From: Aureibacter tunicatorum | GTDB lineage: Bacteria > Bacteroidota > Bacteroidia > Cytophagales > Cyclobacteriaceae | Length of the DNA: 64,000 nucleotides | Direction of reading: 5' to 3' | Assembly (NCBI RefSeq): GCF_036492635.1 | Contig: NZ_AP025305.1 | Location: 744,001-808,000, forward strand | Part shown: positions 16,663-26,793 of the stretch, in pieces | How the letters are laid out: every line of letters starts with the position of its first letter | Position numbering within the stretch: position 1 is the stretch's first letter | Notes under the pieces: model-generated | What the model was told of the DNA's origin: nothing | Seen by the model: the letters and a program-made list of their open reading frames with translations, nothing else | Databases searched by the model: none | Program-made: the position numbers and the translations under genes

Positions 16663-17925
16663 ATGGCAAAAACATATGATACAGGCCTGAAGAAAGAGAC
16701 GGCTGTATTAGTGGCGGTGGCTAAGCCAGATCAAGCTAACCACAGGACGATAGAGTATTTGGATGAGCTGGCTTTTTTGGCTGAAACCAAGGGAATTGAA
16801 ACCATAAAGACATTTACACAAAAGCTTGATAAGCCAGATAAAAAGACCTTTATAGGTAAAGGGAAATTGGAGGAAGTAGATGCTTATGCCAAGAATTTCG
16901 AGGTTGATTATGTAATATTCGATGACGATTTGACTCCATCTCAATTGAGGAATTTGGAGAAAATCCTTAAAAGAAAAATCTACGATAGGAGTTTATTGAT
17001 CTTGGATATATTCTTGATACGTGCTCAAACTGCTCAGGCAAAAGTTCAGGTTGAATTGGCAAGATTGCAATACTTGTTGCCAAGATTGACCAGAATGTGG
17101 ACTCACCTTGAAAGACAGCGAGGAGGAACAAGCACTCGTGGTGGAGCAGGAGAGAAAGAGATTGAGACGGATAAGCGTGCGATTAGAAATCAGATCACAA
17201 TTTTGAAAGAAAGACTTGCCAAGATTGACAAGCAAAGCATGACGCAGAGGAAAAATCGCTCAAGACAAGTAAGGTGCGCGTTGGTAGGTTATACCAATGT
17301 CGGGAAATCTACTATTATGCGAGCGATCACTAAATCCAATGTATTTGCTGAGAACAAATTGTTCGCCACTGTGGATTCAACAGTTAGAAAAGTGGTGTTC
17401 AATAGCATTCCTTTTTTGTTGACTGATACCGTTGGTTTTATCAGAAAGTTGCCTCACTCTTTGATAGAGTGTTTTAAGTCGACTTTGGATGAGGTAAGAG
17501 AGGCGGATGTGTTGATACACGTAGTGGATATATCGCATGAGGCTTTTGAGGATCATATAGATGTTGTAAATACGACATTAGCCGAGTTGAAAGTAGTTGA
17601 CAAACCAACGATATTGGTTTTTAATAAGATCGACCTTTACGAGCAACAGCTTAAGGATGAAGAAGCCAGAGAGGATTCAGACAATCCTGAGTTTATGACC
17701 GCTGAAGAAAAAGAAAAAGCCTTGATAGATCGATTGAAGTCAACTTATCATGGCAAGAAAGATTACACAACAGTTTTCATCGCAGCTAAGGATAAGACGA
17801 ATTTTGAGGAATTGAGAAAAGAAATTTACCTAAAGGTGAAAGAAAAATATTTTACGATTTTCCCTAACTACGTCAACCCAATGATTGATTATGAAAATTT
17901 CACTGGAGAAGAATTAAGCGAATAG
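16663..17925 (+). CDS. hflX: Ribosome-associated GTPase HflX
   Basis: 420 residues. HflX is a GTPase that binds and splits stalled or heat-damaged 70S ribosomes. The N-terminal domain has TFIGKGKLEEVDAYA and FDDDLTPSQLRNLEKIL, then the coiled-coil linker region (LARLQYLLPRLTRMWTHLER, RGGAGEKEIETDKR). The G domain (about 200-400) has G1 GYTNVGKST, G3 DTVGFI, G4 NKID. All hallmarks are intact. An apparently monocistronic gene, followed by a strong bidirectional terminator shared with the convergent pyk. Confidence 0.97.
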   Translation: MAKTYDTGLKKETAVLVAVAKPDQANHRTIEYLDELAFLAETKGIETIKTFTQKLDKPDKKTFIGKGKLEEVDAYAKNFEVDYVIFDDDLTPSQLRNLEKILKRKIYDRSLLILDIFLIRAQTAQAKVQVELARLQYLLPRLTRMWTHLERQRGGTSTRGGAGEKEIETDKRAIRNQITILKERLAKIDKQSMTQRKNRSRQVRCALVGYTNVGKSTIMRAITKSNVFAENKLFATVDSTVRKVVFNSIPFLLTDTVGFIRKLPHSLIECFKSTLDEVREADVLIHVVDISHEAFEDHIDVVNTTLAELKVVDKPTILVFNKIDLYEQQLKDEEAREDSDNPEFMTAEEKEKALIDRLKSTYHGKKDYTTVFIAAKDKTNFEELRKEIYLKVKEKYFTIFPNYVNPMIDYENFTGEELSE

Positions 17926-17943
17926 CCTTAAAAAATTGAATAT

Positions 17944-17978
17944 AAAAAAATGGGAATTTTTAGGTTCCCATTTTTTTA
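17944..17978. terminator. Bidirectional terminator between hflX and pyk
   Basis: AATGGGAA...TTCCCATT stem with a T/A-rich loop and A7/T7 flanks, between convergent genes. Confidence 0.9.
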
Positions 17979-17993
17979 TTCATTGAGAGATTA

Positions 17994-19433
17994 TTATTCG
18001 CTGATATGGCCGACTTTCACTAAGTTGGTTTTTAGTTTGTCTTCAGCGTTTACTGTGCCTACAGTTATAACTCTATCGCCTTTTTCTAAACATCCTTCTT
18101 TAAGAAGCACTTTTTCGACATTTGCGAATGACTTCATAATGGATTCGTATTTTGGCAGATAAAAAGCTCTTACTCCCCATATAAGGTTTAGAGCAGGCAC
18201 AAGGTCTTTTTCTTTGGAGAACATGAAAATTTTAGCCTTAGGTCGCTGGCTAGCTAAGTTGAAAGCAGTGAAACCGGATTCTGTCAGTCCGATGATCGCT
18301 TTTGCATTAGTTGCTTTAGCCATGATACAAGCACTGTGAATCACTTCTTTGCTTATGAATTCTTTTTCAGAACCTTCTGGGAAGCTGAAATCTTTTTCAT
18401 AAATGCCTTCATCATTCAGCTCGATAGAACGGATGATTTCAGACATGCACTTCACTGCTTCTAAAGGAAACTTACCAGCCGCAGATTCTGCACTCAACAT
18501 CACTGCGTCAGCGCCATCCATTACAGCGACAGCTACGTCGTTGGCTTCAGCTCTTGTAGGAATCGGGCTAGTGATCATGCTTTCAAGCATTTGCGTAGCG
18601 ATGATTACCGGCTTGGCTTTTTTGAAGCACTTTTTCATGATTGATCTTTGAACTATTGGCAGTTCAGAAATAGCTGTTTCAACACCAAGGTCTCCACGAG
18701 CAACCATGATAGCGTCAGCGGCATCGATGATTCCATCAATTTCTTTAAGAGCCTCTGGTCTTTCGATCTTGGCAATGACTCTTGTTTTCTTGCCTCTTTC
18801 TTTGATAATAGATTTCAGCTGGTCGATATCAGCTCTTGATCTTACGAATGAGATTGCTACCCAATCGATATTGTGCTTCAATCCAAATTCAAGATCAGCC
18901 AAATCCTTTTTTGTAAGGCATGATTCAGAAATCTGTGTATCAGGAAGGTTGATGCCCTTGCGAGATTTAAGCATACCACCAACGATGACTTTGGTTTTTA
19001 CTTTTTTCCCGTCAACTTCTTCTACTTGCAATTGAAGTTTGCCATCGTCAATCATGATTTTGTCGCCGACTTTGACATCTTTCACGAAGTTTTGGTAAGT
19101 TGTAGAAACCTCATTCTCATTACCTTCCAACTCTTCTTCCGTTGAAACGTAAAGAGTTTTTCCAGGAACGATTTCAACTTCTCCGTTTACGATGTTTCCG
19201 ATACGGATTTTAGGTCCTTGCAAATCCTGTACGGCAGCAAGATTATAGTTGAACTCTTTGTTGATTTCCTTGATGATGTTGATCACCTTTAGATGATCCT
19301 CATGGCTTCCATGAGAGAAGTTTAATCTTAGTACATTTGCCCCCGCGATGGCAAATTGTAATAGCATTTCTTTGGTGTTACTCGCAGGCCCTACGGTGGC
19401 TATAATTTTTGTTCTTTTTAAAGGAGCGTTCAT
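17994..19433 (-). CDS. pyk: Pyruvate kinase
   Basis: 479 residues, standard bacterial length. It transfers phosphate from PEP to ADP in the last step of glycolysis. Visible motifs: RTKIIATVGPASNTKEM at the start, VLRLNFSHGSHEDH, LAAVQDLQGPKIRIG, the signature VIAKIERPEAL (Lys/Glu metal and substrate site), IMVARGDLGVE and ATQMLESMI. The C-terminal allosteric domain is present (about 345-479). It begins at the only plausible ATG (19433). The upstream gap to the divergent gene holds a TAATTTTG-like box at 19466-19473. Confidence 0.97.
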   Translation of the reverse strand: MNAPLKRTKIIATVGPASNTKEMLLQFAIAGANVLRLNFSHGSHEDHLKVINIIKEINKEFNYNLAAVQDLQGPKIRIGNIVNGEVEIVPGKTLYVSTEEELEGNENEVSTTYQNFVKDVKVGDKIMIDDGKLQLQVEEVDGKKVKTKVIVGGMLKSRKGINLPDTQISESCLTKKDLADLEFGLKHNIDWVAISFVRSRADIDQLKSIIKERGKKTRVIAKIERPEALKEIDGIIDAADAIMVARGDLGVETAISELPIVQRSIMKKCFKKAKPVIIATQMLESMITSPIPTRAEANDVAVAVMDGADAVMLSAESAAGKFPLEAVKCMSEIIRSIELNDEGIYEKDFSFPEGSEKEFISKEVIHSACIMAKATNAKAIIGLTESGFTAFNLASQRPKAKIFMFSKEKDLVPALNLIWGVRAFYLPKYESIMKSFANVEKVLLKEGCLEKGDRVITVGTVNAEDKLKTNLVKVGHISE

Positions 19434-19665
19434 CTCTTTGATATAGTTTTAAACTTCTGGAATAGCAAAATTACAATCAAAAAGCATAAAGGAACGGATA
19501 TGAAAATCACGCAACAAAATGACTCCAATCATGTAAATTTTCAATTAATTAACTCGTTACTGGTGATTTTGTTGATTCGCAAAAAAAAGCGTCAAGAGCG
19601 GTGTTATTTTAGAATTTTCATAAATTCACCTCTTTTTTGAAGATTTCCTATTTGACGAAAAAACG

Positions 19666-19696
19666 TTACTCTTTATCTAAAAAATAGTTACATTTG
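19666..19696 (+). promoter_or_regulatory. Candidate promoter of the GNAT-like/PfkB operon
   Basis: TACATTTG (19689-19696) fits the TAnnTTTG -7 box, and TTA 20 nt upstream (19666-19668) matches two of three bases of the -33 TTG. Its position means translation cannot begin at the TTG at 19694 and favours ATG 19712 or 19718. Confidence 0.5.
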
Positions 19697-19711
19697 AGTT
19701 TTGTTATCAGG

Positions 19712-20911
19712 ATGAATATGAAGATCATAGAAGTAAAAAGCCCTGAGCTTATGCGTGAGTTCATTGTGCTCGCAAAGAAAATCTACAAAGGGTACCCTAA
19801 TTGGATTAGACCTTTGGATAAGGATATCGAACAGGTCTTTGATAAAAATAAGAATAAAGCTTACAGACACGGTGAAAGTGTTCAGTGGTTGTTGAAAGAT
19901 GATAGCGGGACTGCAATTGGTCGTATCGCTGCATTTTACAATAAAAAAACAGCGAATAGGGATAATAAACAGCCTACAGGCGGTTTGGGATTTTTCGAAT
20001 GTATTGACGATCAGAATGCTGCTAACATCTTGTTTGACACTGCTAAAGAGTGGCTTGCTGGAAAAGGCATGGAAGCGATGGATGGGCCTGTCAATTTTGG
20101 CGAAAGAGATAGGTGGTGGGGCTTGTTGATAGACGGATTCGATAGAGAACCAAACTATTTGTGCAATTACCATCCGGAATATTATCTGAAATTGTTTGAA
20201 AATTACGGATTCAAATTATATTTCAAGCAATTTACTTTTGAAAGGCCTGTTCAGTTAGAAATAACGGAAAAAATGCGAGCCAAAGCAGAAAGGGTAGCTA
20301 AGTACTCGGACATAAGATTCGAGCATTGTGTGCATTTGAATAAGATGGGAGAATATACTGAATTATTCAAGGATGCTTACAACAAAGCCTGGGGGCCTAT
20401 CAAAGGTGTTTCGGAGCTTTCTAGCGGGCAAGCTAAGGCCATAATGAAATCGATCAAGCCAATATTAGACAGAAGGCTTCTATGGTTTGGCTTTAAGGGA
20501 GGCGAAGTGATTTCATTTTTTATCATGTTGCCGGAGATGAATCAGATTTTCAAGCACCTTGACGGACAGTTTGGTTTGTTGGCGAAATTGAAATTGCTTT
20601 ATTATAAGACGTTTGTCAAAAACCCAAAGTTGACAGGTTTGATTTTTGGGGTTATTCCTGAGTATCAAGGCAAAGGAGTGGAAGCGGCTATGGTAGCGGC
20701 GGCGGCAAAGATAGTTCAACATGAGCTTTCTTACGAAACTTTGGAAATGAATTGGATTGGAGATTGGAATCCAAAGATGTTGAGAGTATGCGAGCTGGTT
20801 GACGGTACGGTTGTTAAAACTCACGGAACTTACAGGTATTTATTTGATAGAACGGCTCCATTTGAGAGATACCCTATCATGGGCGAAAAAAAAGATAAAA
20901 ACAATAATTAA
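19712..20911 (+). CDS. GNAT-like acyltransferase-fold protein
   Basis: About 399 residues. The open frame extends to a TTG at 19694, but the ATG at 19712 (or 19718) is preferred because the promoter box overlaps the upstream codon. The protein has the layout of a double GNAT fold: an N-terminal part with GRIAAFYNKK (about 75) and GGLGFFECIDDQNAANILFD, a middle part with MDGPVNFGERDRWWGLL (about 125-141), and a C-terminal acetyl-CoA-loop-like IPEYQGKGVEAAMV (about 324-337). Such proteins are common in Bacteroidota as hypothetical proteins. The substrate is unknown. It precedes a PfkB kinase by 13 nt, likely an operon. Confidence 0.65.
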   Translation: MNMKIIEVKSPELMREFIVLAKKIYKGYPNWIRPLDKDIEQVFDKNKNKAYRHGESVQWLLKDDSGTAIGRIAAFYNKKTANRDNKQPTGGLGFFECIDDQNAANILFDTAKEWLAGKGMEAMDGPVNFGERDRWWGLLIDGFDREPNYLCNYHPEYYLKLFENYGFKLYFKQFTFERPVQLEITEKMRAKAERVAKYSDIRFEHCVHLNKMGEYTELFKDAYNKAWGPIKGVSELSSGQAKAIMKSIKPILDRRLLWFGFKGGEVISFFIMLPEMNQIFKHLDGQFGLLAKLKLLYYKTFVKNPKLTGLIFGVIPEYQGKGVEAAMVAAAAKIVQHELSYETLEMNWIGDWNPKMLRVCELVDGTVVKTHGTYRYLFDRTAPFERYPIMGEKKDKNNN

Positions 20912-20924
20912 GATATTATAATAA

Positions 20925-21860
20925 ATGAGCTTACTTTCAATTGGAACAGTGGCATATGATGCCTTAGAGACGCCTTTTGGTAAAGTTGATAAAATCATAG
21001 GCGGTTCGTGCACTTACATTGCTTTGTCGGCATCTTATTTCACAGCCAAATCAAATATTTGCGCTGTAATTGGCGACGATTTTGGTCAGGACAATATTGA
21101 CCTTTTGACTGATAGAGGCGTGGATACTGAAGGACTTCAGATTAAAGAAGGCGAAAAGTCATTTTTCTGGTCTGGTAAATATCATAACGATATGAATACC
21201 AGAGATACTTTAGTGACTGAGTTGAACGTTTTGGAAAATTTCGATCCCGTTATTCCTGAAAATTATCAAGATTGTGAATTCTTGATGTTGGGCAACTTGA
21301 CTCCTTCAGTGCAACAAACAGTGATTGACAGGTTAACTGATCGTCCGAAGTTCATCGCAATGGATACAATGAATCTTTGGATGGATATCATGTTGGATGA
21401 TTTGAAGTCGGTACTTAAGTCTGTCGATATGCTTTTGGTGAATGACGAAGAAGCTAGACAGTTGACAGGGGAGTATTCTTTAGTCAAAGCGGCGAAGGCT
21501 ATTCATGAGCTAGGGCCTCAATATGTGATCATTAAGAAAGGAGAGCACGGAGCTCTGTTGTTTGGCGAGGGACGCATATTCTCAGCGCCGGCTTTGCCAT
21601 TGGAAGATGTTTTTGATCCAACGGGAGCAGGCGATACTTTCGCAGGCGGATTTATGGGCTATTTAGCTAAGACCAATGATATTTCATTTGAAAATATGAA
21701 GAGAGCTTTAATTTATGGTTCTGCGATGGCTTCTTTCTGTGTTGAAAAATTCGGACCTGAAAGGTTGTTGGATCTTTCTAATGATGAGATCGAGGACAGA
21801 GTTGCTCAGTTTGTAGGTCTTACGAACTTTGATATGGAATTCAAAGAAGGCGTTAGATAA
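20925..21860 (+). CDS. PfkB-family carbohydrate/nucleoside kinase
   Basis: 311 residues of the ribokinase superfamily. The glycine-rich GGSCTYIALSASYF (about 26-39) near the N-terminus, LLVNDEEARQLTG, YVIIKKGEHGALLF and the catalytic anion-hole motif DPTGAGDTFAGGF (Asp base in GAGD, about 232-244) are intact. Members phosphorylate a sugar or nucleoside hydroxyl with ATP. Specificity cannot be deduced. It begins 13 nt after the GNAT-like gene and ends before an imperfect terminator facing rarA. Confidence 0.92.
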   Translation: MSLLSIGTVAYDALETPFGKVDKIIGGSCTYIALSASYFTAKSNICAVIGDDFGQDNIDLLTDRGVDTEGLQIKEGEKSFFWSGKYHNDMNTRDTLVTELNVLENFDPVIPENYQDCEFLMLGNLTPSVQQTVIDRLTDRPKFIAMDTMNLWMDIMLDDLKSVLKSVDMLLVNDEEARQLTGEYSLVKAAKAIHELGPQYVIIKKGEHGALLFGEGRIFSAPALPLEDVFDPTGAGDTFAGGFMGYLAKTNDISFENMKRALIYGSAMASFCVEKFGPERLLDLSNDEIEDRVAQFVGLTNFDMEFKEGVR

Positions 21861-21893
21861 TAAGAAATGCATTTGCAAATAGCAAAAGATAAG

Positions 21894-21932
21894 AAAAGCC
21901 TGCTCGCAATTTAATTTGCTTGCCGGCTTTTT
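21894..21932. terminator. Imperfect bidirectional terminator
   Basis: AAAGCC...GGCTTT and GCAA...TTGC segments form an interrupted stem with A/T runs, between the convergent PfkB and rarA genes. Confidence 0.6.
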
Positions 21933-23220
21933 AATAATCGTATTTGTCTTGCCAGAAGAACTTAAGCCTTTTTCTGAATTCTGCTTCTCTGGCATTTTCT
22001 CCGGGTTCGTATAATTTTACTTGCTCCAAGCCTTCAGGCATAAACTCTTGGTATGCAAAATTATTTGGATAGTCATGTGAGTATTTGTACCCTTTGCCAT
22101 AGCCTTGCTCTTTCATAAGTTTTGTTGGAGCGTTTCTCAGGTGCAATGGGACAGGAAGGTCTCCAGTTTCTTTGACGAGCTTTTTGGCTTTTTTGATAGC
22201 AAGGTAAGAAGCGTTGCTTTTTGCTGAACTAGCTAAGTACGTTACACATTGGCTAAGGATGATTTCAGCTTCCGGATAACCTATGACATTCACAGCCTGA
22301 AAGCAATTGTTTGCGATTACTAATGCCGTTGGGTTTGCGTGACCGACATCCTCTGAAGCGCTTATAAGCAGTCTTCGAGCAATGAATTTCACATCTTCTC
22401 CCCCTTCGATCATTCTCATCATCCAATACAATGCCGCGTTGGGATCGCTTCCTCTTATGGATTTGATCATCGCTGAGACGATATCGTAATGTTGCTCGCC
22501 GTTTTTATCATAGAGAGCGACTTTTTGTTGAGCGCAATCTTGTACGATTTTATCAGTAATTGCAATTTTATTTTTGCCAAGCGATTCGACTACCACTTCA
22601 AGAAGGTTGAGTAGTTTTCTGGCATCTCCATTGGAAAGCTTGAACAAAGCGTCATACTCTTTGATTTCAATGGATTTGCTTTTCAGTATAGCGTCTTTGG
22701 TTAATGCTTGATTCACCAGTGTCTTCATTTCATCTTTTGTCAAGGGCTTAAGCGTGTAAACTTGGCACCTTGACAGTAATGCGGCATTGACTTCAAAAGA
22801 CGGATTTTCGGTAGTAGCGCCAATAAGAGTGATGAAGCCCTTTTCCACTGCTCCCAGCAAAGCGTCTTGTTGGGATTTGTTGAATCTATGAATTTCATCT
22901 ATGAATAGGATGGTTCTTGGCTGGTGTTTGGCTTTGGTTATAATTTCCCTAACATCTTTCACTCCAGAAGAGATAGCGCTCAAGGTAGCGAATGGCATAT
23001 CGAGGCTTTTCGCTATGATATTCGCCAAGGTAGTCTTTCCTATACCCGGAGGCCCCCAAAGAATCATGGAAGGAATGGATTTCATTTTGATGTGATTGTT
23101 TATCACTCCATGCTCACCAACAAGGTGGGATTGACCGATAATTTCGTCAATGCTTTGCGGTCTCATTCGTTCGGCTAAAGGTTGGTAATGCTGACTGAAG
23201 CCTTGATTCCATAAATCCAT
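21931..23220 (-). CDS. rarA: Replication-associated recombination protein A (RarA/MgsA)
   Basis: 429 residues, an AAA+ clamp-loader-like ATPase that acts at stalled replication forks. The N-terminus has [16 protein letters not shown]; Walker [11 protein letters not shown] (about 55-64), Walker [21 protein letters not shown] (about 100-119), and [12 protein letters not shown] with sensor 1. The C-terminal MgsA tetramerisation region includes [18 protein letters not shown] and [20 protein letters not shown]. All expected motifs are intact. It stands upstream of no obvious partner; the next minus-strand gene (DUF2520) lies 57 nt upstream of its start and may be co-transcribed. Confidence 0.96.
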   Translation of the reverse strand: MDLWNQGFSQHYQPLAERMRPQSIDEIIGQSHLVGEHGVINNHIKMKSIPSMILWGPPGIGKTTLANIIAKSLDMPFATLSAISSGVKDVREIITKAKHQPRTILFIDEIHRFNKSQQDALLGAVEKGFITLIGATTENPSFEVNAALLSRCQVYTLKPLTKDEMKTLVNQALTKDAILKSKSIEIKEYDALFKLSNGDARKLLNLLEVVVESLGKNKIAITDKIVQDCAQQKVALYDKNGEQHYDIVSAMIKSIRGSDPNAALYWMMRMIEGGEDVKFIARRLLISASEDVGHANPTALVIANNCFQAVNVIGYPEAEIILSQCVTYLASSAKSNASYLAIKKAKKLVKETGDLPVPLHLRNAPTKLMKEQGYGKGYKYSHDYPNNFAYQEFMPEGLEQVKLYEPGENAREAEFRKRLKFFWQDKYDY

Positions 23221-23277
23221 ATCTTGACAATTTAGAAAGTGTAATAGAATTGATTTTTTAAACGAAACAATTTTGCT

Positions 23278-24081
23278 TTACTCGTCATAAAAGTATTTTT
23301 CCAAAATGTCGTCAGTGATAGCTTTGTATATATTTTGATAAGAATGATTTCCTTTAAGTTGATTCATATGATTGTCCAGCGTTTTGAAGTCTCCTCTGAC
23401 TGCCGGGCCTGTTTGTCCATTATCAGGCCCTATTGCCATGCTTTTATTGATTGTCTCGGCTATGAGAGGCTTCATTAAGTCAAAGTCAAGTTTGTTTCTT
23501 CCCATTATTTGCTTTGCTATAGTCATCATATGATTGGAAAAGTTGCATGCGAATACTGCCGCTAAGTGAATCGATTTTCTATCATTTCCATGAAGTTGTT
23601 TGACCGTGTTGCTGAGGCTTTTAGCTAATATTTCCAACTTGCCCAGAGTTTTGTCATCAGAGCCTTCGATACAAATTGGAATATTGTCGAACTCAATACT
23701 TTTATCTTTGCTGAATGTCTGCAAAGGATAAAAGACTCCCAAGTGGTCTGTGGCAGCAAAGCTTAATCTGTTTATAGACGCTGTTCCTGAAGTGTGAGCC
23801 AAAATGCATGATTCGTCCATGATGATTTCTTTTGAGATTTCAGCCAAAGAGTCGTCGCTGGATATTAAAAGAATAACATCGATATTTTTTCCACTAAAGT
23901 CTGGCTCGGAAACGAAGTCCGTGTTATAGAGCCTATTCATCAAGGCTTTCCCATTTTTTTTATTTCGATTGTAAAGACAAACGACTTTATGTCCGGCATT
24001 TTCCAAAGCAGGAGCCAAATGCCAAGCAACTTTGCCAGCGCCAATAATGCCTATTCTCAATAATTTTTTCTTTTCAAACAT
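23278..24081 (-). CDS. Rossmann-fold / DUF2520 oxidoreductase-like protein
   Basis: About 267 residues. The frame runs upstream to a TTG, but the ATG at 24081 sits right before the nucleotide-binding strand (RIGIIGAGKVAWHLAPAL), so it is taken as the start. The N-terminal Rossmann fold has GIIGAGKVAWHL and resembles F420-dependent NADP reductase / pyrroline-5-carboxylate reductase families. The C-terminal DUF2520 helical domain includes HLAAVFACNFSNHMM and TGPAVRGD (GPaxRgD motif). It is conserved in Bacteroidota, and the substrate is not established. Confidence 0.88.
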   Translation of the reverse strand: MFEKKKLLRIGIIGAGKVAWHLAPALENAGHKVVCLYNRNKKNGKALMNRLYNTDFVSEPDFSGKNIDVILLISSDDSLAEISKEIIMDESCILAHTSGTASINRLSFAATDHLGVFYPLQTFSKDKSIEFDNIPICIEGSDDKTLGKLEILAKSLSNTVKQLHGNDRKSIHLAAVFACNFSNHMMTIAKQIMGRNKLDFDLMKPLIAETINKSMAIGPDNGQTGPAVRGDFKTLDNHMNQLKGNHSYQNIYKAITDDILEKYFYDE

Positions 24082-24387
24082 GGAATGTATGGAAAATATA
24101 TAATCGAGACAATTTAATAATTTTTCCAAAAATAACTAGATCAATGTTTCATCGGCTTATATTTCGTTCAGTTTATTGCTAATGGCAGTCATAGATGTTG
24201 TATAGGTGATTTGTGAATGATTTTAATAAATTATTCCTGCAAACATATTGTTGTGATGAGATAAAATAATATGTAAATAAGCTCTGTTTTTGAGATAAGA
24301 AAGTATCTTATATGATTGAAATTAGCCTAAAACCAAAATTTTATTCTGATTTTTTATTAAATTGCTTGTCTCAACTAATTCAATTTA

Positions 24388-25863
24388 ATGACCATGACGA
24401 AAAAAAAGCCTTCACTATTTGAGGCGTTGATACCTGTATTGTTCTTAATCGGGATGCTGGCGTTCAATATTTTATATGTATTCGGTGACGCTGCTCTAGA
24501 CGGTTCGAACCAGATTATTCTAATTCTCTCAGCCACAGTGGCGACATTGGTAGCATTCAGGCTAGGCCACACATGGGCGGAATTGCAAAAAGGTATCATC
24601 TCAAGTATTAATTCCGCGATGCCTTCCATATTGATATTGTTGATGATTGGGGCTTTGGCTGGGTCATGGTTGATAAGCGGTATTATTCCCTCGATGATTT
24701 ATTATGGATTGGATTTGTTGAACCCTACGATATTTTTAGTCGCTTCATGTGTTATTAGCGCGATTGTTTCCTTGGCTACAGGTAGTTCTTGGACTACTAT
24801 AGCAACCATTGGCGTGGCTTTGTTGGGAATAGGCAAAGCTCTTGGCGTTCCGGAAGGAATGGTGGCTGGTGCGATCATATCAGGAGCGTACTTTGGAGAT
24901 AAGATGTCACCCATGTCCGATACTACGAATCTGGCTCCTGCAATGGCGGGTACTGATTTATTTACGCATATCAAGTATATGACTAAAACGACTGTTCCGA
25001 CTTTTGTGATAACGATTGTTATATTTATTGTTTTAGGCTTCACATTTGATAGTTCTGGCAATGCGGATGTATCTATGTTGCAAAGCGCTATATCCGAGAA
25101 GTTCAATATTACGCCTGTTTTGTTTTTGGTGCCGATATTTTTATTGGTATTGATTATTAAAAAGATGCCGGCTTTGCCTTCGCTTTTATTGGCAGCAATA
25201 GCGGGAAGTGTTTTTGCCTTGATATTCCAACCTGAAGTAGTCAAAGGAATTGGTGGAGAAAGTTCTTCGCTAGCGATCACGTATTTTAAAGGACTTATGA
25301 GTCCTTTGTTCCAAAGCACTTCGATAGTAACTAGCAATAGTGAGGTGAATGAGTTGTTGTCAAGTTCTGGAATGTCTGGAATGCTTAATACTATTTGGTT
25401 GATTTTGTGCGCCATGATATTTGGCGGTGTGATGGAGTCGGCCGGTTTATTGGAAAGAATTACACAATCAATTATTCGTTTGGCGCATTCTACAGGATCG
25501 TTGATTGCATCTACAGTAGGTACTTGTGTTGTATTCAATGTTACTGCGTCGGATCAATACCTTGCGATAGTAGTGCCTGGAAGAATGTATGCGGACACCT
25601 TTAGAAATAGAAATTTAAAACCGGAAGTATTAAGTAGATCTTTGGAAGACGCAGGAACGGTGACTTCGGTATTGATCCCTTGGAATACTTGCGGAGCATA
25701 TCAAGCATCCGTATTAGGAGTCGCTACCATGGCTTATGCGCCATACTGTTTTTTCAATCTATTGAGTCCTATAGTTAATATTATTTTTGGATATATTTTT
25801 GTAAAACCTGAACCTATAGTTGAGGGAAATGAGTTGAATAAGGAGGAGGTTTCCTTAGGGTAA
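24388..25863 (+). CDS. nhaC: Na+/H+ antiporter, NhaC family
   Basis: 491 residues, an integral membrane protein with about 11-12 hydrophobic helices. NhaC signatures: GRLGHTWAELQKG-like entry (FRLGHTWAELQKGI), SINSAMPSILILLMIGALAG, the unwound helix LATGSSWTTIATIGVALLGIG and the acidic GAYFGDKMSPMSDTTNLAPAMAG stretch (about 170-192). A second half repeats the topology (CVVFNVTASDQYLAIVVPGRM; SRSLEDAGTVTSVLIPWNTCG). It exchanges Na+ for protons at the inner membrane, fitting a marine organism. It starts a short plus-strand unit with the exonuclease gene 24 nt downstream. Confidence 0.93.
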   Translation: MTMTKKKPSLFEALIPVLFLIGMLAFNILYVFGDAALDGSNQIILILSATVATLVAFRLGHTWAELQKGIISSINSAMPSILILLMIGALAGSWLISGIIPSMIYYGLDLLNPTIFLVASCVISAIVSLATGSSWTTIATIGVALLGIGKALGVPEGMVAGAIISGAYFGDKMSPMSDTTNLAPAMAGTDLFTHIKYMTKTTVPTFVITIVIFIVLGFTFDSSGNADVSMLQSAISEKFNITPVLFLVPIFLLVLIIKKMPALPSLLLAAIAGSVFALIFQPEVVKGIGGESSSLAITYFKGLMSPLFQSTSIVTSNSEVNELLSSSGMSGMLNTIWLILCAMIFGGVMESAGLLERITQSIIRLAHSTGSLIASTVGTCVVFNVTASDQYLAIVVPGRMYADTFRNRNLKPEVLSRSLEDAGTVTSVLIPWNTCGAYQASVLGVATMAYAPYCFFNLLSPIVNIIFGYIFVKPEPIVEGNELNKEEVSLG

Positions 25864-25887
25864 GAAGAGCAAGGAAGAAATAACCGC

Positions 25888-26475
25888 ATGTTAAAAAAAC
25901 ATATTACGAAAGAAGAAATCAATGAGCTGCCATTGGTGAGTTACGAAGGAGAAGTTGTAGTAGCCGAAACCAATGATGAAATCTTTGATGCGATTAATGA
26001 AATTAATAAATACAATAGAGTAGGTTTTGACACGGAGTCAAGACCCGCTTTTAAAAAAGGGCAGTATTTTCCAGTGTCTTTAATACAAATAGCGACTCCA
26101 GAAAAGGTTTATTTGCTTAGAATCAAAGATACTGGATTGACAAAACCTATTGCGGATTTTTTATCCAATGGAGACATAGAAAAAATAGGAGTGGCATTGC
26201 ACGATGATATTAAGGATCTAAAAAAGCTGGCTAAATTTAACGACAGTGGTTTTATTGATTTAGGCAAAGTTGCTAAATCGCTTGATCTGGTGAATTCAGG
26301 AGCTCGAAGTTTGGCTGGATTGATTTTGGGTTTTAGGATTTCAAAATCTCAACAAACTTCAAATTGGGAAAATGAGACCCTGAATGAAAATCAAATAAGT
26401 TATGCGGCCACGGACGCATGGGTTTGTCTTAAGATTTATGAAGAGTTGATTTATAGAGGATATTGGGAAGGCTAG
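25888..26475 (+). CDS. 3'-5' exonuclease, DEDDy (RNase D-like) domain
   Basis: 195 residues, one exonuclease domain without HRDC. ExoI: VGFDTESRPAF with Asp48 and Glu50; ExoII: GVALHDDIKDLKKL; ExoIII: SYAATDAWVCLKIYEEL (Tyr and Asp of the DEDDy class). LAGLILGFRISKSQQTSNWE resembles the RNase D and WRN exonuclease core. Size and layout fit the stand-alone exonucleases of Bacteroidota; RNA or DNA preference is unknown. AAGGAAG precedes the ATG by 12 nt. Its stop codon lies inside the stem of the terminator. Confidence 0.93.
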   Translation: MLKKHITKEEINELPLVSYEGEVVVAETNDEIFDAINEINKYNRVGFDTESRPAFKKGQYFPVSLIQIATPEKVYLLRIKDTGLTKPIADFLSNGDIEKIGVALHDDIKDLKKLAKFNDSGFIDLGKVAKSLDLVNSGARSLAGLILGFRISKSQQTSNWENETLNENQISYAATDAWVCLKIYEELIYRGYWEG

Positions 26476-26493
26476 AAATAGCCTTCTTTTTTT
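26467..26493 (+). terminator. Rho-independent terminator with GAAA loop
   Basis: GAAGGCTA (26467-26474), loop GAAA, TAGCCTTC (26479-26486), T7. The stem includes the stop codon of the exonuclease gene. Confidence 0.9.
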
Positions 26494-26793
26494 GTCTTCT
26501 TTTTCATAAAATCGAGCAAAAGTCACTTTTTCTGAAGAGAAAAAACATTTTTTTATAAAAAAAATATAAGCAATCCCAATTCTTTTTTTATCTGGCAATA
26601 TTTAAGTCTGTATTTTCTATTTCGAAATAAAATTTCGCGTTTCATGTTTTTTGAAAAATTTATTCAATCAATAGTCCTTGTTTTGAGGGTTGTGTGAAAT
26701 TTTATTTCATATTCAATAATGCTATCTTTCGGTAAGGTGGAAAAAATAACCACTGAGAAAACGATTGTGTGGACTTAAAATGGGAGAAGGAAG
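26494..26793. other. AT-rich intergenic stretch
   Basis: Long A and T tracts and no supportable ORF. A purine-rich GGGAGAAGGAAG just before 26794 can serve as ribosome binding site of the transporter gene. No convincing promoter or RNA was found. Confidence 0.5.

Noticed and set aside
24702-25538. 278-codon minus-strand ORF opposite nhaC
   Set aside because: It is the antisense shadow of a clear NhaC antiporter gene; its translation has no domain pattern.
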